A DNA stretch of 44,694 bases, taken from NCBI GenBank assembly GCA_023229795.1, contig JALNYP010000030.1, positions 1 to 44,694 on the forward strand. Reading direction: 5' to 3'. Source of the stretch: Syntrophobacterales bacterium. Its GTDB lineage: Bacteria; Desulfobacterota; Desulfobaccia; Desulfobaccales; 0-14-0-80-60-11. The notes below the pieces were generated by a model. It was not told where the DNA came from, searched no databases, and saw only the letters and a program-made list of their open reading frames with translations. A program made the translations under genes and the position numbers. Shown here one piece after another: positions 39,076 to 44,694 of the stretch (its first letter is position 1; every line of letters starts with the position of its first letter).

Positions 39076-40464
39076 TCAAGGGGGTGGTGGACCGGGAAAA
39101 ATCTTTCCCGGATTCATGATGTTCAGCGGATCAAAGGCCGCTTTGAGCCGCCGCTGCAGCGCCAGGGCCGCGGGCGACAACTCCATCCCCAGATAGGGGG
39201 CCTTGGTGAGCCCGATGCCGTGCTCCCCGGATAGGGTGCCGTTCAGTTTCCGCACCATGGTGAAGAGATCCTCCACCGCCAGGGGCACCGCCTGCCGTTC
39301 GCGCTCCACCTGCTGGTCGTAGAGGATGTTGACGTGAATATTGCCGTCCCCGGCATGGCCGTAACTGGGGATGATCAGGCCCCGGCCGCGGGCAATGTCT
39401 TGCAAGGCGCTGATCAACGCGGGAATAGACCCCAAAGGGACCACCACGTCTTCGCTCACCTTGTGGGGCTTCACCTTCAGGAGCGCCGGCGACACCACTT
39501 TTCTCGCCCGCCAGAGCCCTTCCGCCTCCTCCGGGGTCTTGGACTCCAAGACCGGGCTGGCCCCCTGGTCCCGGCAGCACTGGGCGATGCGCCCCACCCG
39601 GTCCGCCACATCCTGGGGTTGGCCGTCCACCGCGATGAGCAGCAGGGCCGCGGTGCCCGCGGGCAGGGCAAACGGCAGCATCTCCTGGACGCAGCCCAGC
39701 GTCACGTGGTCCATGAATTCCAGGGCGGTGGGGGTCAGGCCCGATCTTAAAATCAGGCTGACGGTCGCGGCCGCGGCCTCCATGGTGTCAAACCCCGCGG
39801 CCAGGGTCTGCCGGGCCGGGGGCTTGGATACCAGGCGCAGGGTGATGCGGGTGATGATCCCCAGGGTGCCTTCGGACCCCAGGAACAGGCGGGTCAGGTC
39901 ATAGCCCACCACCCCCTTCATGGTGCGGGTGCCTGCTTCGATGAGCTCCCCGGTGGGCAGCACCACCTCGAGCCCCAGGACATAGTCCCGGGTGACGCCG
40001 TACTGCACCGCCACCGCGCCCCCGGCGCACTCCGCCACGTTCCCCCCGATGGTGCAGAACTCGGCGCTGGCCGGGTCCGGCGGATAATATAAGCCCTCGG
40101 CCTCCACCGCGGCCTTGAGCTTACCCAGGATGACCCCGGGCTCGACCACGGCCACCAGGTCGTTTTTGCTGATCTCCAGGATGCGGTTCAGCCGGGTCAA
40201 CACCACCACCACCCCGCCTTCGATGGGCACGGAGCCGCCGCTCCGCCCCGTCCCCGCCCCCCGGGGCACCACCGGAAACCGATGCGCATTGGCCAGCCGC
40301 ACGATGGCCGCCACCTCCGCCGCCGACCCCGGAAAAACCACCGCGTCCGGCATCGCCGCCCGGTCCGTGGCGTCATAGGCATAGGTCCAGCGCTCCTCGG
40401 GGGAGGTGAGGACATGTTCCGGACCCACCTGCTGTTTTAGGTAATTGATCAAGTGATCTTGCAT
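39076..40464 (-). CDS. glcD: FAD-linked 2-hydroxyacid dehydrogenase, GlcD/D-lactate dehydrogenase family
   Basis: A 462-residue flavoprotein. FAD-binding PCMH domain at about 35-215 (VVPRGAGTGRSGGSVPIEGG, FCTIGGNVAECAGGAVAVQY, GSEGTLGIITRITLRL). The C-terminal cap has the metal/substrate His motif IIPSYGHAGDGNIHVNILYD and ends SGEHGIGLTKAPYLG and NPGKIFPGP. It oxidises D-lactate or glycolate to the 2-oxo acid, commonly with a Fe-S partner (GlcF/LldF type); none is in the window. Starts 3 bp after the methyltransferase stop, so co-transcribed with it, though the functional link is unclear. Confidence 0.92.
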   Translation of the reverse strand: MQDHLINYLKQQVGPEHVLTSPEERWTYAYDATDRAAMPDAVVFPGSAAEVAAIVRLANAHRFPVVPRGAGTGRSGGSVPIEGGVVVVLTRLNRILEISKNDLVAVVEPGVILGKLKAAVEAEGLYYPPDPASAEFCTIGGNVAECAGGAVAVQYGVTRDYVLGLEVVLPTGELIEAGTRTMKGVVGYDLTRLFLGSEGTLGIITRITLRLVSKPPARQTLAAGFDTMEAAAATVSLILRSGLTPTALEFMDHVTLGCVQEMLPFALPAGTAALLLIAVDGQPQDVADRVGRIAQCCRDQGASPVLESKTPEEAEGLWRARKVVSPALLKVKPHKVSEDVVVPLGSIPALISALQDIARGRGLIIPSYGHAGDGNIHVNILYDQQVERERQAVPLAVEDLFTMVRKLNGTLSGEHGIGLTKAPYLGMELSPAALALQRRLKAAFDPLNIMNPGKIFPGPPPP

Positions 40465-40467
40465 CGG

Positions 40468-41199
40468 TCAGACAGGTTTCCGTCCCAGGACCAGCAGGGA
40501 AACGCCAAAAGGTAACGAAATGTGGGGCAAGAAATGCCTTTCAGCGGCAAATACCCTGGCCAAAAACCGGTTGAGCCCCGCTGGCGGCATCTTCAGGTCG
40601 TCGGTGGTTGCCCTCTGTAACAGCTTCTGACCTAATCGTAAGCCTGCGATGGCCGGGAAAAGAAGCGTATTGAAATAACTGCTGATGATTATATCAAAAT
40701 TCGCCCGTTTGATCATGGCGTTCAAGGTTCCCTTAGTGTACCTGCGTTTGTGGTGATGGGACTCATCGTGCCCGCTCCACAGCCCCGCGTAGGCCGGAAC
40801 CGTAACCAACAAATAACCCCTGGGCTTCAACCGGAGGTTAAGGTTTTTCAAGGACAACTCATCTTCGTCGACATGCTCCAGCACGTCGGTCAGCACGATA
40901 AGATCATAGTAATGGTGGGGAAAAGGTATCTCCTGCGGCAAACTTCCCGGAGAAACCGGCGCGATACCCCGGGCGGCGGCATAAGCCCGGGCCGTGGCGT
41001 CGATTTCCATCCCCTGCACGGCGCCGTATTGCGCCAGGAGCGGCAAATTCCCCCCGGTCCCGCAGCCTACCTCCAGGATTTGCGCGCCATTTGCGAGGTG
41101 TAACCGGTCCAGGACCATCTTAACGATGCTCCTTCTGCCGATAAACCACCAATGTACGCTTTCGAAGGCCGCGGTCTTGTGATAGATATCCAGTTTCAT
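40468..41199 (-). CDS. SAM-dependent class I methyltransferase
   Basis: A 243-residue methyltransferase. SAM motif I is ILEVGCGTGGNLPLL at about 39-53, motif II is around LIVLTDVLEHVDED, and post-motif GYLLVTVPAYAGLWSGHDE is typical of Methyltransf_11/23 enzymes in glycan and lipid gene groups. The N-terminus (AFESVHWWFIGRRSIVKMVL) is common in enzymes beside glycosyltransferases. It follows the GT2 gene by 3 bp, so acts in the same surface-polysaccharide group. Substrate unknown. Confidence 0.85.
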   Translation of the reverse strand: MKLDIYHKTAAFESVHWWFIGRRSIVKMVLDRLHLANGAQILEVGCGTGGNLPLLAQYGAVQGMEIDATARAYAAARGIAPVSPGSLPQEIPFPHHYYDLIVLTDVLEHVDEDELSLKNLNLRLKPRGYLLVTVPAYAGLWSGHDESHHHKRRYTKGTLNAMIKRANFDIIISSYFNTLLFPAIAGLRLGQKLLQRATTDDLKMPPAGLNRFLARVFAAERHFLPHISLPFGVSLLVLGRKPV

Positions 41200-41202
41200 G
41201 GC

Positions 41203-42195
41203 TTATTTCGTCTCGGAATCCTCAAAACCATAGCTGTCGCTGATGATATAGAGCGGCCGATGTTTGACTTCGGCGTAAACACGGCCCAGATATTCCCCGA
41301 GGATGCCCAGACTGATCAATTGTAGCCCCCCCAGGAAGAGGATGGCCACCATAATGGAAGCGTAGCCCGGAACGTCCCGGCCAAAGAAGAGCACCAGACT
41401 TATCAAGAATAGGGCATAGGCAAAGGACAGCATGGAAATTACTATCCCTACGTAACTCCAAAACTTTAAGCCAGCCGTACTGAACAGCGTGATGCCGTCT
41501 AAGGCGAAATTCCAAAGTTTCCAAAAACTCCACTTGGTCGTGCCAAGATGCCGCGGTTGCCTCTCAAACGAGATGCCGGTTTGCCTAAAACCGACCCAGG
41601 CAAAGAGACCCTTCATAAAACGGGTGCGCTCGGGGATATGATTCAGCACCTCCACCACCCGGCGGTCCAGGAGCCGAAAATCCCCGGTATTTTTGGGGAT
41701 AGGTGTTTCACTGAAGCAGTTGATAAAGCGGTAAAAAAGGTTGGCCGTGAGGCGCTTCATCAACGTTTCGCCATGGCGGGTCTCCCGCACTGCATAAACG
41801 ACATCATAATTTTCCCGCCATTTGGCTATGAGCCTTTCGATCAATTCCGGCGGGTCCTGCAAGTCTGCGTCGATGGGAATCATCGCTTGGCCGCGGGAAT
41901 AGCGGAGGCCCGCGGTCAACGCAATTTCCTTACCAAAATTGCGGGAAAAATTGATTATCTTGATAAAAGGATTATCTTGGCGGAATTTCAAAAGTTCTTC
42001 TAAAGTATTATCGGTGCTGCCATCGTTAATACAGATTATCTCATAACTCATATTCAAATTATTTAATATAGGCAGAAGCTTTTCAAAAAAATAATCAATG
42101 TTATTTTGCTCATTGTACATGGGCGCAATAATTGAAAGGTCACATACTGTTCCCTCCGGTTGTAAAGATAATTCACCGTCTTTGGTAAATTGCAT
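41203..42195 (-). CDS. Membrane glycosyltransferase family 2, polyprenyl-phosphate type
   Basis: A 330-residue enzyme of the DPMS/GtrB/ArnC group. Nucleotide-sugar domain at about 20-240: LSIIAPMYNEQNNIDYFFEK, AMIPIDADLQDPPELIERL (DxD), RTRFMKGLFAWVGFRQTGIS. Two TM helices at about 240-310 (FWSYVGIVISMLSFAYALFL, SIMVAILFLGGLQLISLG). It moves a sugar to a polyprenyl phosphate at the inner face of the membrane. AGGTGGG stands 6 nt before the ATG. Its start overlaps the end of the membrane protein gene at 42173 by 23 bp. Confidence 0.9.
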   Translation of the reverse strand: MQFTKDGELSLQPEGTVCDLSIIAPMYNEQNNIDYFFEKLLPILNNLNMSYEIICINDGSTDNTLEELLKFRQDNPFIKIINFSRNFGKEIALTAGLRYSRGQAMIPIDADLQDPPELIERLIAKWRENYDVVYAVRETRHGETLMKRLTANLFYRFINCFSETPIPKNTGDFRLLDRRVVEVLNHIPERTRFMKGLFAWVGFRQTGISFERQPRHLGTTKWSFWKLWNFALDGITLFSTAGLKFWSYVGIVISMLSFAYALFLISLVLFFGRDVPGYASIMVAILFLGGLQLISLGILGEYLGRVYAEVKHRPLYIISDSYGFEDSETK

Positions 42196-43702
42196 AATTT
42201 CCCACCTGTTTTAAATATTCATACCCCTCAAAAAATGTCAAAAACCGAGGATCGTTGCAGAAATAGTCCAGGAAATTGAAATTCAATTTGCCAAATCCTA
42301 TTTTGTACTTAGATTGATCTACCAACAATAACTTGGGCGGATTAATTCGTAGATCGGAGATGATGGTATCTAAAAAGAATCGTTCCTCTGGGCTCATGGT
42401 GTCCGGAGGATGATAGGAAATTTCGTCGCTGCCATTCGAAGGATTGCAATAAAAGCCCGGCAAGGGCCAAAAGGAGGGAAAATGATATGGCCAGGAGGCG
42501 CCGCTATAATTAATCATCGGAAAAGAGGGTCTCAAATGAGTGGTCAAAACATATACAGGCTCTTTCGGTGCAGACTCTTTTAACAGAGCTATTAATTGCG
42601 GTAGTGAAGCAATATTGTTGTATATATGTGCGCTTCGTCTTGTTTCTATCACCCCTATGGCAAAGAAACCCAAAAAGATAACATAAGACCACACTAAAAT
42701 ATACTTTTTAGAGATACGATACTTCTCAAGCAGCTTGTAGATAACCAAGAGTAATACAAATAAACAGGATGCCGATATGAGGTACAAATGATTAGGCCAT
42801 CCCTTTTGTTGGATTAATGCCGATAAGAGAAAACCGGTGGAGGCGACATATAAGAGAAAAATAGCAGCCTTGTCTTCCTGGTCAAGCTTTATCAGACAGA
42901 TCACGATCCCGGTTAATAGCCAGAGGATTGCTTCGTTTGAGAATATGACGGCTGAATAGCCGTTATTGAAAGGTTGATAATATTTCCCTAATAGTAGAAC
43001 TAGTTGTAAATAATGAGGTTGAAAAATAAGAACAAACAGCGCAAATAGAGTGAGAAAAAGGGCGATTATGAGATTTTCTTTTCTCCACAGAGATGAAAGA
43101 CTTTTTAATGAAGCCACTAAGTAAATTTCCACTAAAATCCATACTCCCAGAAAAAAGGGCTTAAAGGACAATCCTGCTCCAGCCAGTAGACCCACAGCTA
43201 AGGCTGTAGGCAGGCTTAAGTCTTTCCTCTGTAGTCTAACAATGGCGGCCAACAAATAAGGCATGAGCAGGACTATCGCAATATGTTCACGTTGCCCAAA
43301 CTGAATCTTGGTAATTACCCAAATTGTGGTAATAAATACCAAAGAAACCAAAATATAATATCGACCCGACGCGTAATTTTTAGAGATTAATTTGGTTAAA
43401 TGCCAGCATAACCAAAGAGAAATACCGATGACCAGAATCATATAGGAATAAAAAAGGGGGATTACGGGAAGCCCCAGATATTTTGATAACAAGGCGGGCG
43501 GGAGATTGAAATATACTGAGATGGGGGGATTAATCTCATAAACATCTACATTTAACTTGGCTCCCTCGAGTAAACGTTGTGCCGCATATAAGAGCCAGGC
43601 GACATCGAGATTCATGTAGGAATAGGACAGAGTTATGATCGTGAAAACAAAGAAAACTGCTATCAAAAGCCACCAGGGGATCCATTCATGGGTTCGAAGC
43701 AT
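42173..43702 (-). CDS. Multi-spanning membrane protein, GT-C (ArnT/PMT-like) candidate
   Basis: A 509-residue protein with about ten TM segments, from IPWWLLIAVFFVFTIITLSY at the N-terminus to YILVWSYVIFLGFFAIGVIE near 360, and a soluble C-terminal domain of about 130 residues. The first extracytoplasmic loop has LNVDVYEINPPISVYFNLPP, placed like the acidic/HPP loop of GT-C glycosyltransferases that use polyprenyl-linked sugars; the GT2 neighbour would make the donor. Its DNA is plainly more AT-rich than the flanking genes, a sign of later acquisition common in surface-glycan genes. The ribosome site is weak. Family assignment is tentative. Confidence 0.65.
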   Translation of the reverse strand: MLRTHEWIPWWLLIAVFFVFTIITLSYSYMNLDVAWLLYAAQRLLEGAKLNVDVYEINPPISVYFNLPPALLSKYLGLPVIPLFYSYMILVIGISLWLCWHLTKLISKNYASGRYYILVSLVFITTIWVITKIQFGQREHIAIVLLMPYLLAAIVRLQRKDLSLPTALAVGLLAGAGLSFKPFFLGVWILVEIYLVASLKSLSSLWRKENLIIALFLTLFALFVLIFQPHYLQLVLLLGKYYQPFNNGYSAVIFSNEAILWLLTGIVICLIKLDQEDKAAIFLLYVASTGFLLSALIQQKGWPNHLYLISASCLFVLLLVIYKLLEKYRISKKYILVWSYVIFLGFFAIGVIETRRSAHIYNNIASLPQLIALLKESAPKEPVYVLTTHLRPSFPMINYSGASWPYHFPSFWPLPGFYCNPSNGSDEISYHPPDTMSPEERFFLDTIISDLRINPPKLLLVDQSKYKIGFGKLNFNFLDYFCNDPRFLTFFEGYEYLKQVGNYAIYQRR

Positions 43703-43841
43703 GTGAATAGCCGATTTGTGAAAGTTATAGCCCCAGAGTAATAATGAAAGTAACGGTGAATAAATTAGTATATTTTAAAATGGCTTTATAAAAATGCAAG
43801 CAAAAAAACCTTAAGTAAGCAGCAGTTTTGGGAAGGTATAA

Positions 43842-44531
43842 TTATAACATATCCTTCTCCGCCAGACTGAAATACCCATGGCGGCCGATGATCAGGTGGT
43901 CATGTACGGTTAAATTCAAGGCGCGACTCGCCTTGACCAGGGCCCGGGTCAGTTCCTGGTCCGCGGCGGAGGGATTGAGGTGGCCGCTGGGGTGGTTGTG
44001 GACCAGGATGAGGCCGGAGGCCTTGTGTTTCAGGGCCAGTTCCAGGACCTTGCGGGGATAGACCACCGTCTGGTTAACCGTGCCTTCCTGGACGATTTCT
44101 TCGGCGATGATCTCGTTTTGGCTGTTGAGGAAGATCACCCGGAACTGCTCGTCGGGCAGGCCGCCCATGGAGGCGCGGCAGTAATCCACCAGGGTGGCGA
44201 GGGAGTTGATCTGTTGGCGTTTGAGGGCCTCGGCCTTGAGGGTGTATTCGGAGCAGGCCTTGACCAGTTTAATGAGCACCGCGGAATACTCCTTCAATCC
44301 CGTTACTTCCATAATGGCTTCCGGCGCGGCGTCAAAGACGTGGTTGAAGGAGCCGAAGTGCTCGATGAGGCGCTTGGCCAGGGGCTTGACGTCGGAGTAG
44401 GGGATGGCGAAGGTGAGCAGCAGCTCCAGCAGTTCGTAATCCTGCAGCGCGCCGGGGCCGCCGGTGAGAAAGCGCTGCCGCAGGCGGGCGCGGTGCCCAT
44501 GATAGTGCGGTTTGGCCGGTTTTTCCACCAT
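43842..44531 (-). CDS. radC: RadC/MPN-type JAMM-domain protein
   Basis: A 229-residue RadC-family protein (UPF0758). N-terminal helix-hairpin-helix region (GHRARLRQRFLTGGPGALQD, ELLELLLTFAIPYSDVKPLA), then the MPN+/JAMM metalloprotease-like fold with HNHPSGHLNPSAADQ giving the His-x-His...Asp zinc ligands. Function is unsettled in spite of the DNA-repair name. The frame opens at a TTG (44567), but ATG at 44531 matches the usual N-terminus. The last gene before the bidirectional terminator at 44632. Confidence 0.93.
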   Translation of the reverse strand: MVEKPAKPHYHGHRARLRQRFLTGGPGALQDYELLELLLTFAIPYSDVKPLAKRLIEHFGSFNHVFDAAPEAIMEVTGLKEYSAVLIKLVKACSEYTLKAEALKRQQINSLATLVDYCRASMGGLPDEQFRVIFLNSQNEIIAEEIVQEGTVNQTVVYPRKVLELALKHKASGLILVHNHPSGHLNPSAADQELTRALVKASRALNLTVHDHLIIGRHGYFSLAEKDML

Positions 44532-44631
44532 CTCTTTTCTTTTACTCCGGCAGTCCCCTAATTGCAACCGGGAAAAAGGCAGGAAACAATGGCGGGCACG
44601 GAGGCCCGCCCCACTGGTTCATATCTAATAA

Positions 44632-44660
44632 AAAAGCCGGGGCCAACGGTCCCGGCTTTT
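44632..44660. terminator. Bidirectional terminator near the right edge
   Basis: AAAAGCCGGG (44632-44641) and CCCGGCTTTT (44651-44660) form a perfect 10-bp stem with A and T tails, able to stop transcription in both directions. It lies upstream of radC, so it probably ends a plus-strand gene-free edge and a convergent gene beyond the window. Confidence 0.8.
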
Positions 44661-44694
44661 GCCCCACTTAAGGGGTTGGGGAGGGGGTTTGGGG

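Overview
The window reads as a chromosomal segment of an anaerobic, sulfur-metabolising member of the Desulfobacterota (old Deltaproteobacteria; a Desulfobacca- or Syntrophobacter-like lineage is my guess). The grounds are a true DsrC with both C-terminal cysteines, heterodisulfide-reductase-type HdrA proteins, a selenocysteine tRNA, NtrC-type regulation with sigma-54 promoters, many Fe-S proteins, and high GC with codon use to match. Genus is inference.

Layout. 1-3.6 kb: slyD, a cold-shock gene with a long leader, gene fossils (transposase, DUF1214 protein, sulfatase-maturase-like radical SAM), then osmC divergent from a LysR gene. 3.6-9.1 kb: a Cas1 fossil fused to a DJ-1/PfpI fossil, an acyl-CoA dehydrogenase, a group of cysteine-rich genes (LuxR regulator carrying an Fe-S domain, DUF3795, Fe-S/DUF3786), and an enoyl-CoA-hydratase fossil fused to a conjugative-relaxase fossil. 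9.1-10.6 kb: tRNA-Sec with its own promoter and terminator, then an Rrf2 regulator operon. 10.8-14.4 kb: solute-binding protein plus hybrid histidine kinase. 15.1-21.6 kb: a heavy-metal RND efflux operon (czcCBA-like) with small metal-binding-looking flanking proteins. 22.1-33.2 kb: a redox operon and a two-component system. 33.2-38.4 kb: archaemetzincin, three tandem GcvH-like proteins, a B12-binding radical SAM protein. 38.6-44.7 kb: dsrC, a glcD-like flavoprotein, a surface-glycan group and radC.

The main discovery is at 22120-29441. The first gene looks broken by a TGA, but the frame continues through it. The TGA lies where HdrA has its conserved CxxC cysteine, so the product is a selenoprotein: the N-terminal FAD/Fe-S half of HdrA fused to NuoE. 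The second gene is NuoF fused to a GltD-like flavoprotein. The third is a NuoG-like Fe-S module fused to the C-terminal half of HdrA, followed by a complete HdrA. HdrA has thus been cut just after its first 4Fe-4S motif, and the halves attached to different Complex-I-type modules. The assembly would hold one FMN, three FADs and many Fe-S clusters and looks like an NAD(P)H-linked electron-bifurcating enzyme. No HdrB, HdrC or MvhD lies in the window.

This operon has a near-consensus sigma-54 promoter (21986-22000). Just downstream lie a histidine kinase with two N-terminal Rossmann NAD-binding-like domains and an NtrC-type activator. The three GcvH-like genes also have a sigma-54 promoter (36084-36099), and a related 17-bp dyad sits 77-78 bp upstream of both -24 elements. 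My model, which is inference, is that the kinase senses NAD(H) state and the activator switches on both the Sec-Hdr complex and the GcvH-like proteins. The lipoyl lysine is kept in only one of those three.
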